DNA of 57,567 nucleotides from Ochromonas danica (lineage: Eukaryota; Sar; Chrysophyceae; Chromulinales; Chromulinaceae): positions 1 to 57,567 of the forward strand of contig VKHL01000170.1 in assembly GCA_015146655.1 (NCBI GenBank). Direction: 5' to 3'. A program made the translations under genes and the position numbers. This document shows, one piece after another, positions 1 to 9,704 of this stretch. The notes under the pieces are model-generated. The model made no database searches. It saw only the letters and a list, made by a program, of their open reading frames with translations, and was not told the DNA's origin. Every line of letters starts with the position of its first letter. Within the stretch, counting starts at the first letter, position 1.

Positions 1-703
1 TTGCGTAATTCCGCACGACGATGCTGACTAAACAACCTCAAGGACCTGTTGTTCAACCCATCGGCCGATGGATTGTACTGCAAATCTTGTACGGCGTCGG
101 CATCTTCTTGATAAAACGTTTCGGCGAATTTCCGTTTCATCGATTGAGTCAAATTAGCCTTATCTTCGATTTCCAACAGATCCAATGCCAATTTGGAATA
201 TTTCGAAGCATCCGACCATTGACCAAACAACACACAGGCACGAGCCAACATCGTATACAAACCTGCATTCGAAATGGCACTGGTTTCTGTGACACTGTGA
301 CCGGATTGAGCCATGAAATCAATGTGTGATTTGATTAAAGCAGCGGCTTCAGTGGCACGACCAGCTTGACACAACAGCTTGATGGCATACTCCAAGCAGG
401 ACGTTTCTTGGGTTACTTCCACGTCTTCCACTTCATCCTCCTCGTCCACATTGTCCTCATCTTTACCAGTGTCGCGGAGTTCTTTCAACTTCTGATAAGC
501 AGTGATAGCATTCTTTACCATGCCAGTACGAATGCAACCACGTAAATACGTGGTGATGGATCGTGCATTGAATTGACTGGAGGCCACCATTTCGTCGAAT
601 AAAATATTGGCTTCTTTGACCATGCCACCTTCTGAATATCCCTTCAAAACGGTCGTATAGGTCACAATATTCAATGGGACACATTCTTCTTTCATTTCTT
701 TCA
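1..703 (-). CDS. PPR-repeat protein, partial at both ends
   Basis: The minus-strand frame is open from the window edge to a good 3' splice site (CATACAG, just above position 703), so this is an internal or terminal exon. The product begins inside a pentatricopeptide repeat (EECVPLNIVTYTTVLKGYSE, then EANILFDEMV). A second helical pair follows (ITTYLRGCIRTGMVKNAITA), then an acidic linker and further TPR/PPR-like helices (LYTMLARACVLFGQWSDASK). PPR proteins are helical-repeat, usually organellar, RNA-binding factors. The first repeat is cut, so upstream coding sequence must exist, but the next bases belong to a Sec1-type gene on the other strand. No targeting peptide can be judged. The family call is fairly secure; the RNA target is unknown. 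Confidence 0.7.
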
Positions 704-761
704 CTGTATGGGGCGTATATGAATATGATGATGTCTTGTGTGTGTGAATCTTCTTTCACAG

Positions 762-2303
762 TGCAGCAATGACGTCTTCTCAGTCATTCAAAGTAACCCT
801 CTCTTAGTGGGTAAAGTGAAGACTTGCAAGGAGATCTCATTGGACTATCTGGTTGTCGAGTCTTCTACTTGGCATCTTGACCAGACCACTGCGTTGGAGA
901 AGCTCTATGGAGTCACTCCAGATCATTCCTATCCTGCTTGGCTGGGCCGTAAATTGGCCAATGTCTGTATCACGTTGAATGAGCATCCTTGTATCCGCTA
1001 TCAAGGCTCTTCTCCCTTTTCTAGAGATGTTGCCACTGCTCTCCATCAGACCTTGACTGCTTACAAGCGTGCTAATCCTACCTTTTGGTGTTATGGTGAT
1101 GATCGACACAATGAACGTGAGCGTGCACAAGTGCTCATTCTTGATCGTTCCTTTGATCCTCTTTCACCTTTGATGCACGAATATACCTATCAGGCAATGG
1201 TGAATGATCTCTTAGAAGTTGATGATGGTGTTATTACTTACAAGACTGTTCTCAACCGCGGAACTGAGGAGGAACATAAGGCTTTGCTCAACGAGAACGA
1301 TGAAATGTGGACTGAACTCCGCCATCAGCATATTGCTCGTGTTATCGAAATCATCAAAGAGCGCATGCAAGATATCATTCAAAACAATGCTGGAGCTGCT
1401 TTGGCGAAGAAGAGTGGTTCGGACATGAATATCACCTCCATGGCTGCCGCGGTGAAGAAGCTGCCAGAGTATACCCAAACAATGACCAAGATGGGTGAAC
1501 ATGTCAACGTTGCACAGCAGTGCATGGATGCCTTTGGTCGTCAAGGATTGCTCAATTTATCTCAGATTGAGCAGACCATCTCTACTGGTGTCGATGAAGA
1601 TGGAAAGGAGGTCAAAGGTCAGAAGCTCTTTCAACTTGTCTCTGACAGCCTTCGTACTCCCATGGCTAAGGAGCAGAAAATGCGTCTCGTTGCAATCTAT
1701 TTCATCTCACAACGTGGTATCCCTGGTAGCGAGGAGTTCATCAATCAGATCTTCCAGGTCGCCCGCTTGAGTCAGACCGATGTTAAGACCATTACCAATT
1801 TCGAGCGAATTCTTGCCTGCTCGCAACTGCCTGCTGCAGCTGAGGAAAAGAAGGGAGGTCTTTTCTCTTCTATCTTTGGTGGAGCCAAAGCACCCAAGCA
1901 TGCTCCCACTCCTGAGGGTGAGTATGCTGATACTCGCCACGTTTGCTTGTTGAGAGCGTACCTTGAGCAGCTTTTGGCTGGCAATCTGCCCACTGACAAG
2001 TTCCCTGCAATGGGGCCTGCTCTCTCTGCGGGTCCAAAGTCTGAAGCCAAATCTGTGCGTAGATTTGGTGCTGCCTCAAGATTCGGAAAGAAGGATGGGG
2101 CGAACTTCAGTGGTGGTAGAAATCTTGTTTTCATCGCCGGCGGCGTAGCCTACGCTGAAATGCGAGTATGCTATGAGTTGATGGCGAAGGAACAAAAAGA
2201 GATTATTGTTGGATCGACGCACGTTATGAACCCATCTCAGTACCTTGTGGATGTGGGCTCCTTGAATACTTCATCCACTGCAAAGCGTGAAGACATGCTA
2301 TAA
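762..2303 (+). CDS. Sec1/Munc18 (SM) family vesicle-fusion protein, 5' part missing
   Basis: SM proteins clasp syntaxin SNAREs and drive vesicle fusion at the plasma membrane. The 513 codons seen match the family from the end of domain 1 onward: SPLLVGKVKTCKEISLDYLV, then the VLILDRSFDPLSPLMHEYTY core, and a C-terminal strand-helix pair with VFIAGGVAYAEMRVCYELM and STHVMNPSQYLVDV. Family members are about 600 residues, so roughly the first 100-110 residues are absent. There is no usable ATG at the 5' end; the frame starts at a 3' splice site (TTCTTTCACAG ending at 761). Upstream exons are therefore required, yet the upstream DNA is a PPR gene on the opposite strand. The rest is intronless and intact. 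It could be a plasma-membrane (STXBP1/KEULE) type, but the exact subfamily is not certain. Confidence 0.85.
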   Translation, partial: CSNDVFSVIQSNPLLVGKVKTCKEISLDYLVVESSTWHLDQTTALEKLYGVTPDHSYPAWLGRKLANVCITLNEHPCIRYQGSSPFSRDVATALHQTLTAYKRANPTFWCYGDDRHNERERAQVLILDRSFDPLSPLMHEYTYQAMVNDLLEVDDGVITYKTVLNRGTEEEHKALLNENDEMWTELRHQHIARVIEIIKERMQDIIQNNAGAALAKKSGSDMNITSMAAAVKKLPEYTQTMTKMGEHVNVAQQCMDAFGRQGLLNLSQIEQTISTGVDEDGKEVKGQKLFQLVSDSLRTPMAKEQKMRLVAIYFISQRGIPGSEEFINQIFQVARLSQTDVKTITNFERILACSQLPAAAEEKKGGLFSSIFGGAKAPKHAPTPEGEYADTRHVCLLRAYLEQLLAGNLPTDKFPAMGPALSAGPKSEAKSVRRFGAASRFGKKDGANFSGGRNLVFIAGGVAYAEMRVCYELMAKEQKEIIVGSTHVMNPSQYLVDVGSLNTSSTAKREDML

Positions 2304-2398
2304 GACATATAGTAATATGCAGACTTTTGTTGTAAGAAAATATACACGCGACTATGAACATCTTATATTTATATTCACACTATATCTAGCTTGTCTAC

Positions 2399-4730
2399 TT
2401 ATTTGCGAGCCTTCTTCCGACTGCTTTTGGGAGCAGGGGCCTCTTCCAGTTGGCTTTCGAGAGACTTACGCTTTGACTCCAATCGCTTGCTGGCTTCATT
2501 CTTCTCGGCAATACCATACTGCATACGATCATAGAGACGCTTGGTCTTCTTTGACATCATCGTAACTGACAAGTCCCGCAACTCTTTCTCCTGTTAATCA
2601 GGCAAAACACAAGGAGTGAGTTACACTTCTTCGTACACAAAGGAGTATTGCAAAGGTAGGTAGGTATACACACATCAAGTACAGAAGATATGGGGTGTGT
2701 TTCATTGCTCAGACGTCAGCGATTCACCTGAACACCATTATCTACCCACTATGATATATCGTTGCAAGTCAACAATCTCAGACGTGGAGATTTATGAAAA
2801 CAAATACACCTTGCGGTGTACTGTCTCCATAAATCTAACGAATCTGCGATTCCCTTTAGAACGAATAAGCAAATACTACAGTACATGAAAAACACACCAA
2901 AAGCAATATATACAACAAGCACAACATAGCATATGTCTCTGCAAAGCATAGAGTGCTTTGAAAACAAAACTTCTCTCTCACCTCACTAATCTTTGCGCCC
3001 TTAGCTTTGAACACAATAGCCTTAGGACCCTTCTTGCTATCTACAGGAACTTCCTCTAACTCTTCCTTCACCTCCTCCTCTTCTTCTTCTTCTTCACCAT
3101 CCTCACTCTCTTCCTCCTCAGCTTCATTATCATCTTCTTCTTCATTCTCTTCCTCGTTCTCCTCAGCCTCTTCCTCATCCTCCTTTACAGCATCCTTCTT
3201 CTCTGATTGGTCACGTACTGGCTTTCCTTGCAATTTGCGAATCTCTTCACGATATTGAGGCATGTATCCTTCCTTTTCATCATCCACGAAGGGTGAGAGG
3301 TGAGGAGGAAGCTTCGCACCCGGAGCATAGATTCGACAAGACAGCAACATTTGAGCATTAATACTATCAAAGACCCACTGTGGCTGAATGTACTCGCGAG
3401 CATGCTCGCTTTGAGCTTGCATGGGGCGGTCCACTATGTGATGAGTAATATGAGGATCATCTGCCTGTAGAGGAGATCCAGGACCTTGCCAACCAACACG
3501 TCCACCAAATGCTGTCACACAAAGTTGAAGCCAAGAACGCGGAATCTCACGATTAAGAAAGAAAACAAGTCCTTCAAAGAGAGTTGATAAACGAGATGAT
3601 TCATCTAATTGAGCAGCAAAGGCTCTTCTTTGTTCTTCACCATTCTCTCCCTCAGGTAAAGAAGAGGAAAAGGCAGCAGAGAGAGGACCTGTTAGACTAG
3701 TACCCATCTCATCTTCATCTTCTTCTTCTAATTTTTCATTCTCATCCAAATGTTCAACAATTTCTGTCACTTGTGTTTGTAACTTCTCATCAACTTTTTG
3801 TGTCTTCTTAGAAGATGATGTCTTTGTTGGTAGAGATGGTGCAATAGCTTGTGCTTCACCATCTTGAATTGCTAATAAACAACATCCTTCAGCTTCTAAG
3901 ACAGGATCAATAGTAGGAGGATAGGCTATGCCTTGAGTATGATAGAGCTTAAAGAGAACAAAGCGCATGAAAACTTCATAAAACTCCAAGAAGGTTAACA
4001 TCACACGGAAATCAACTTCCCTTGGCATAGATTGAGTAAATGCATGTGGTACTAACCAAGTAATTGATTCTCCCATAATTTCTGCTTGGAAATAGACACC
4101 TTTCACAGAGACAAATACTTTTCGTAAAGCACGTGATTTTGAAATATAATATTCCCATTGTCTACATAGATTAGCACATGTTGTTGTATGTTCTGTAGTA
4201 ATACGTCCTGTTGAAGGTAATGAAGCAAATAAATAGATCATAGACAATGGATCATCTAAATCACGTAAAGCATCAATAAAACGTGGATAACGTTCTTTTA
4301 CAAGATGATCTAATGTAATTTGTGGTTTTAATTCATTTTTTTCACGTGCTTCAGTAATTTGTTTTCTGCCAGCTGCTTTACGTATCTTCTTCATAAATGA
4401 TTTAAATTCACGAAATTTAGCAAGTAAAGGTTCATGCATAATATAAGAGATATCTTTAATATCATAATATACTTTATCTGCACCTGCTAATGCTTTACTA
4501 GGAACACGTGGATAAATACCTTTTAAGATACATAAACGACGGAAATCTTTTAAAGTAATTTGTAATTTACGTAAAGCACTTGATCGTGTAATAAATTCTG
4601 TATTAGGACCTGCTTTGCCTTTTTGTACTTTTTTACCCATTCGACTAAGTTTACGTGATGAACCAAACTTAGAAGTAACATTTGTCTTGACAGACTTCTT
4701 CTTCTTTTTGCCTTCCACACGATGTCCCAT
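2399..4730 (-). CDS. PES1: Pescadillo homologue (60S ribosome biogenesis)
   Basis: Two exons, 2982-4730 and 2399-2590, joined across a 391-base intron (donor GAG|GTGAG, acceptor AACAG|GAG), give 646 residues. Pescadillo is the PeBoW/Nop7 subunit needed in the nucleolus for ITS2 processing and 60S assembly. N-terminal hallmarks are visible: GKKVQKGKAG, ALRKLQITLKDFRRLCILKG and a HEPLLAKFREFKSF segment. A BRCT domain follows (about residues 370-480, with FGGRVGW and QPQWVFDSINA). Then come a long Glu-rich tract and the conserved tail MSKKTKRLYDRMQYGIAEKN, which only the second exon supplies. The start is the second Met of the open frame (MGHRVEG), close to the usual N-terminus. The intron is unusually long for this window and contains a structured element. 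Confidence 0.95.
2788..2836 (-). ncRNA. Candidate H/ACA-like hairpin inside the PES1 intron
   Basis: The transcribed (minus) strand can fold into a 9-bp lower stem (AGATTTATG with CATAAATCT), an internal loop of 7 and 8 bases, a 6-bp upper stem (TACACC with GGTGTA) and a GCAA tetraloop. This two-stem, open-pocket shape resembles one arm of an H/ACA pseudouridylation guide. A second small hairpin (GAATC-GCA-GATTC) lies at 2840-2852. Introns of ribosome-biogenesis genes are common hosts for snoRNAs, and this intron is several times longer than its neighbours. No clear H box or ACA box was found, so the RNA class is a guess; the pairing itself is seen in the sequence. Confidence 0.3.
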
Positions 4731-5264
4731 GGTTGTTTTGATAAATGCAATAATCAATAATCAATGGATGGGATGGGATGAGATGGAATGGAATGGACGG
4801 GATGAAGGCAAGGCACAGTGGGTGAGTGAGTGAGTGCAACACAGACACACACACAACACACACAGAGAGGATCGAATGGCTGTCACTCACTGTGAAAGAA
4901 GAAACGGACTTCTCACCCGATTCTTAAACGGGTTTATTCTGTTAGTGGACTGTGTGGAGATTGTCTTGTGGTCTTAACGTATTAGAATGAAGTGATATTA
5001 GTAGGTGGTGTGTTATTGAAATAGATAAGTTGGAGATATGTCTATGAAAGGCATTGAAAGCGTATACAATCATTTCTTTTCCTTCCTATACTATAGAAAG
5101 AATACAACATGTGTGTTAATAAGAAAGCCGATAGTTTACGTTACATTCACTTCCCCTTTACACTCACTATAAGTAAACTATAGTAACTAGTAACTATAGA
5201 TCTCCATTCCACAAGCACAATCCTTCAACTACTTCATCTTAACACAATAATACTTGGCCCTTCA
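4731..5264. promoter_or_regulatory. PES1 5' flank and D27-like 3' flank
   Basis: This 534-base gene-free stretch upstream of PES1 holds an imperfect GGATG/GGAATG satellite (about 4764-4803), a GAGT run (about 4822-4835) and short CA runs (about 4840-4865). No further coding sequence is recognised. Confidence 0.5.
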
Positions 5265-6074
5265 CTACTCCCAACATCGACTATTCTTATGAACAACATC
5301 TCTCGTACAATTGGTAAGACAACCAGAGTGATGAAGACTTTCATCCTCTTCCAATGGTACTGGTATAACACCAAACTCGAATCGACAACTATAATCAGTT
5401 AGATTAGGTTTAAGAGCCACAGGTAAAGCCATCTCTTCCCAAAAGAAACGTTGTGTAGGAATCTTACAAGCATGAACACAAGTACGAATACAACCTGACG
5501 TCTCTAAGAACCTGCACTTCTCTACTAACAGTAAGTTCTCCTTCTTAGTGATAGTATTACCTTCTGGTTGATCAACATCAAGATCAAGGACACGAGATGG
5601 TCCCATAAGCCATTGAGTGGTCCAATAGGTTACCCAAGTATTCATCCATGCAGAGAATGTTGGCAGATATCTTCCAAAAGATGCCTTATAAGCTATTAAT
5701 AAACCAGGTGGAAATAGATTGACAAGGATAGACTTGCTGCGGTCATTTAGCTTCTGTGTTGAGTCATGTCCAAAGGACAGACTATTGATACAGTCTAGTA
5801 GCTCTTTGTAGGAAGAAGGAGGAGGAGTCTTTCCTAGGTTCATCTCTTTCGCAACTGATAGGCTGAATCTATGAAAGAGAAAGCGTTCCAAAGGTGAGAA
5901 TGTTGTTATTGGATCTTGTAAGTTCAATGAAGAAGAAGTCCTATCAGAGGCTTGATGATAATCATCATCATATGATAATAGAAGAACATTCTTCTTCCAT
6001 CTTGTTAATAAATAGGGATCTCCAAAAGAGAGAAGAGAGCAGAAGAGTATTAGAATGAGAAGCAAAGTGTGCAT
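5265..6074 (-). CDS. DWARF27-like beta-carotene isomerase (DUF4033), signal-peptide bearing
   Basis: A 269-residue single-exon gene. The C-terminal half matches the D27/DUF4033 signature: CRFLETSGCIRTCVHACKIP, then TQRFFWEEMALPVALKPN and DYSCRFEFGVIPVP, with the clustered Cys residues that are conserved in the family. In plants D27 isomerises all-trans to 9-cis beta-carotene in the plastid, the first step toward strigolactone-type signals; algal members have broader carotenoid roles. The N-terminus (MHTLLLILILFCSLLSFG) is a clear signal peptide, as expected for entry to a complex plastid. The ATG at 6074 is chosen because the codon before it is GTG. Substrate and product cannot be read from the sequence. 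Confidence 0.85.
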   Translation of the reverse strand: MHTLLLILILFCSLLSFGDPYLLTRWKKNVLLLSYDDDYHQASDRTSSSLNLQDPITTFSPLERFLFHRFSLSVAKEMNLGKTPPPSSYKELLDCINSLSFGHDSTQKLNDRSKSILVNLFPPGLLIAYKASFGRYLPTFSAWMNTWVTYWTTQWLMGPSRVLDLDVDQPEGNTITKKENLLLVEKCRFLETSGCIRTCVHACKIPTQRFFWEEMALPVALKPNLTDYSCRFEFGVIPVPLEEDESLHHSGCLTNCTRDVVHKNSRCWE

Positions 6075-6663
6075 CACTGATCTGGTCTAATCTAGTCTGT
6101 CTTGAACTTGGTGACTCTGTTGTGGAATTGCTGCGAGTTCTGAGTTTTAGTGCGAGGTTTTCGACTTTACTAACATACAGGAGGGACCGGATCTTTCTCC
6201 TTGTCATGGAGTCTTTTGTGTTGTGTACTGCACGCGGCTCTGGTTCTAGGGCTTCAAGATCCACATCTTCTTCAATCCAGTCCGCAAGGATCGAGATAGT
6301 TGTCCAAGAAGAGAAAGACAAACTCCCTCCAACCTCCTGTCCAGCATTCCATGGAATCCATCCCACAACCTCTATACACAAGAACGTCTACGACTACCGT
6401 AGCTACTATTTTATTGAAGCTACTATTATAATGCTGTATTAGGATGGGAGTCCTCTCAACTAAGACTGTAGTAGAAGAAGGGAAGATAAAGTAATAGACT
6501 AGGTTTCTTTCCAAGAGGATATCTAATCCAACGAGAAAGTGTGTTTATTAATCGCATGCGAAGAGGATATTCGAGTCACATCTATACTACAACTTCTACT
6601 GTACAACTACTACTACCACTACCAGAACTCGATGACTGGAAGACAGACAATAATGAAGATCAT
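6075..6663. promoter_or_regulatory. 5' flank of the D27-like gene
   Basis: This 589-base region lies between two minus-strand genes. It contains open frames on both strands up to 137 codons, but none shows a recognisable domain or a supported splice structure. It is treated as promoter and untranslated sequence. Confidence 0.4.
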
Positions 6664-7407
6664 TTACTCTTCAAACGCGACGCTTTTCATGTCCATGCGA
6701 TAGATACGATGATCATTATCCAGCCAATAGGTGATCTCCAAAATGAAATCAATTTTGTAGGGTGTAATGTTGAAATGAAGTTCTGGGAAAGAAGGAGAAG
6801 AACCAGAATTTTTCATAAGAGTATCTACCTTTTCGCCAGTTGTAATGAGATGGTCCCACACTCGCAGAGGGACACGATGTACTTTCTGATCCACGTCCAG
6901 TGTCTCTACCACAAATTCCTTTATTCTCGTACCTTGAACTCGCCCAGTCACGATCAATTGACTCCCTTCGCGGTGAATATGTCGCTTGATTTGCGCCCCA
7001 AGGAGGCGCACCACATTATCGGGGCTTGCTAGCATGGTGACAAACATCACGGCTAGAATCATGTCCAGACCATTCAATCGGCGAATGAATTCTGAATTCA
7101 CCTCCTTCTCAGCATAGCTATTCATGTGACAGCTACCAACAGAATAGGTCATAAAGAACCTGCTTAATAACTCGGTATCATTCGAGTTGAAGACATTCGT
7201 GATCATGATGGGGATATCACGTCGAATATCTTTCTTGAAAATGCGAGGAATAGGATGCACGCGCCGCCAGGATCGAAGCGGCTTGGGCCGAGGAACAAGG
7301 TTGACATCCTCACCCACATGAAAGCCCACAGCCACAGCGAAGACGGCGGGGCTTTCCTCTGTATCTCTGAGGCGCTTCTGGCCTCTCTTCTCCTTCGTTG
7401 ACATACT

Positions 7408-7457
<50 letters not shown>

Positions 7458-7745
7458 AGTCAGATATGCATGCTGAAGTCATCAGAGTGATTGGGTACCT
7501 CGTCGCCGACGACTCCGTGGGGACTTCTTTGACACTAGCACTAGCACAGGTCATGTCACTATCGTTGATACTGGTATTGGCAACGAGAGATTCCTCATAA
7601 TCTGCCGCATAGAAAAGGGATGTGAGAGATGAGATCTAGTCCAATGGTAATAGTTCAAAGCCTTACCAACAAAGCATGTTAAAAGCTCCTCGATCTCTTC
7701 TGCAGCCAGGTCCAAGTCGAATGCAGTCACTCGGTTCCCATCCAT
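6664..7745 (-). CDS. Unclassified conserved-looking protein, three exons
   Basis: Exons 7667-7745, 7499-7601 and 6664-7405 join in frame to give 307 residues starting MDGNRVTAFDLDL. Donors are TTG|GTAAGG and GAG|GTACCC; acceptors are GCGGCAG and GTGTAG. The second intron holds a long GT run (CA on the plus strand) ending a few bases before the acceptor, so the poly-CV reading there is not protein. The C-terminal two thirds is a mixed alpha/beta domain beginning PIMITNVFNSNDTELLSRFF, a pattern that recalls SnoaL/NTF2-like folds (helix, then small pocket), but no catalytic motif is visible. Basic KEKRGQKRLR near residue 65 may be a nuclear signal. Function is unknown; it shares a divergent promoter with the next gene. 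Confidence 0.75.
7410..7454. repeat. CA/GT microsatellite in an intron
   Basis: About 22 CA dinucleotides (GT on the transcribed strand). They lie within intron 2 of the three-exon gene and almost touch its 3' splice site. Confidence 0.95.
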
Positions 7746-7968
7746 TGTTCAATTTCCATGAACCTTCCAAGCCCTGCTGCTGTAATGTAGATGTCGGAAG
7801 ATGTGAAATGTGGTGTGATGTCTGGCAGATGTTGGCACTGCAGTGATGTGTCATCGCGCGCAATCAGCAATTCCTTAATTCCATCCCGAACGAAATATTG
7901 CAGTTAATCAAATCTTCTTCATTTGGTCAGTCTAATAGTATTAATAGTAGCAGATTGATTGCTTTCAT

Positions 7969-9131
7969 ATGTCCAACAAGTTCTTCTTAGCAACAATTTT
8001 CCTAGCTACCATGATATCTCTTCATCATGCTTATAAGTCAAGAAAAGGACTGATCTCCATTCTTTCCAGACGATTACAAGCATTACATAGCACTTCCTCA
8101 TCTTCAGCAGAGAGTATTGCTACCACTTACACAACTGAGCAACAGGAAGATTTCTGGAAGAAAATCAGACAGCATCAAGCAGGAGTGCCAAAACCATCCT
8201 TTGCTGAGGAAGTGCGAAGCTTAATAGCCAAGAGCAACGGCTATGGAGTTATCTCTACTAACAGCTTTCAAAATCCTGGCTTTCCTTTCGGTTCCATTAT
8301 AGGCTTTCAACTTGATGAAGGAGGGTTTCCATTTGCTATTCTCAGCACGTTGTCTTCTCATACAGCAGACATAGTTCATGATGGCCGAGTCTCACTCTTG
8401 ATCTCTGAGAAGGATTTCGAAGGTGCAGATAACGGCAGAGCCACACTACTGGGAACCATGGCTAAAGTAAATGATTCTGAGAAGTGCTCTCAGCTCAGAG
8501 AGCTTTATTTGAAAAGGCATCCTGGAGCCTATTGGGCTGATTTTGGGTAAGTTAACTCGCCTTAGGAGATTGTCTGGTTTCTAATTGCTTGGTTTTTACT
8601 AATGACCATAGAGACTTTGCATACTTTCGCATGGATTCTATCAAGCAAATTCGCTATGTTGGAGGCTTTGGAAGAGCTACTAATGTTAGTCCAGCGGACT
8701 ATCTGGCAGCAGAGGCTGATCCACTTCTTTCTTTCAGTGCGCCTGTGATGAAGCACATGAATGATGATCATCGAGATTCTATGAAGGCTATGGTGGATCA
8801 TCTAGTTGGCGTTCCTTGTGTTGAGGCATCTATGATTGGGTTGGATAAGTTTGGCATCAAGGTATGGTTGGATAGTGACAAACGTTTGTATGGAATCAGT
8901 GGTTTTATTGAAAGATGTCTTTTTCTATTAGGTACGAGCAAAGTTGGCTTTTGATGAAGAGTCTTCTGTACTACGTATTCCTTTCTCTCAAAAAGTGTCT
9001 GATCGAAAAGCCGTGAAAGATGCAATTGTAAGTTGTGCAATAACAACCATTGTTTTCCCATGTGTTATTCATTTCATTCCGTTGCATTTCAGGTTGAGTT
9101 GACACAACGAGCCATTTCAAAGAACTCTTAG
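7969..9131 (+). CDS. HugZ/GluTR-binding-type protein (split-barrel plus DUF2470)
   Basis: Four exons (7969-8546, 8612-8861, 8932-9027, 9093-9131) give 320 residues. The N-terminal signal peptide (KFFLATIFLATMISLHHAY) and following Arg/Ser-rich stretch suggest plastid import. The middle is a pyridoxamine-oxidase-like split barrel (GYGVISTNSFQNPGFPFGS, LISEKDFEGADNGRATLLG). The C-terminal DUF2470 carries MKHMNDDHRDSMKAMVDH, seen in HugZ haem-utilisation proteins and plant GluTR-binding protein. The role is probably haem or tetrapyrrole related, by homology. Exon 3 supplies RAKLAFDEESSVLRIPF and exon 4 ends TQRAISKNS, matching the usual family tail. Introns are 65-70 bases. It is intact. Confidence 0.85.
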
Positions 9132-9704
9132 ATTGTTCAAGTTGCGTCATTGTCCTCGTAACATTTTAATTGACGTCACTTTTTATCACAAGAGGAATCG
9201 GAGATTCCATGGAATTAGAATTATTCCAATTCCGGCCAGACTCAAGAAACAGGTCCACCACCTCTACAAACTGTGTGAAGAACACGTTTTTGTTTGTTTG
9301 CAGGTGCGCATGAGGGTGGCGTTGCCCTGCCGGCTACTTCAACTCTTCGCAGAGCAGCAGCAGGCCAACTCCTTGGCCTTCTCCCTTGCCATCTCCCTGT
9401 CTTGTTGATTATCAGCAGTAAATTCTCTCACACTCTCTCTGACGGAAGCATTAGCAGGGTGAGTCAACACAAACATCCCCTTCTCTTTATATCGTATCTT
9501 AACTTCATCTTCACCAGCAGGTGTCACTCCTCTTCCTTCTTTCCTTTGTGTCTACAATTCTTAAGACTGAGTATAGTACCCAGTGTGTTTGGTCTCCTTT
9601 TTCCTTTGTCTTGTTGACTTTCTCCTTTAACGCTGAGACTTGATAATATATTGGAAATTTGCGACTGGATAAGTGAATTTGTTTCCGCAGCTCTGCCTCG
9701 CCTA
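9132..9704. promoter_or_regulatory. 5' flank of PX gene with a TGACGTCA element
   Basis: At 9171-9178 lies a perfect TGACGTCA palindrome, the CRE type bound by bZIP factors (aureochromes of photosynthetic stramenopiles prefer TGACGT). A strong 3' splice site (TTTCCGCAG, ending at 9690) just before the PX start suggests a 5'UTR intron. A 62-codon minus-strand frame at 9339-9527 looks protein-like (MFVLTHPANASVRESVREF) but lacks a supported start; it is noted, not called. Confidence 0.4.

Noticed and set aside
463-759. 98-codon minus-strand frame spanning the PPR/SM junction
   Set aside because: It is out of frame with the PPR repeats, which are clear in another frame.
5968-6381. 137-codon minus-strand gene overlapping the D27 start
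   Set aside because: It overlaps the D27 signal peptide in another frame and has no recognisable domain.
7203-7451. Protein start within a poly-Cys-Val stretch
   Set aside because: The stretch is translation of a GT microsatellite inside an intron; the upstream exons join in correct phase.
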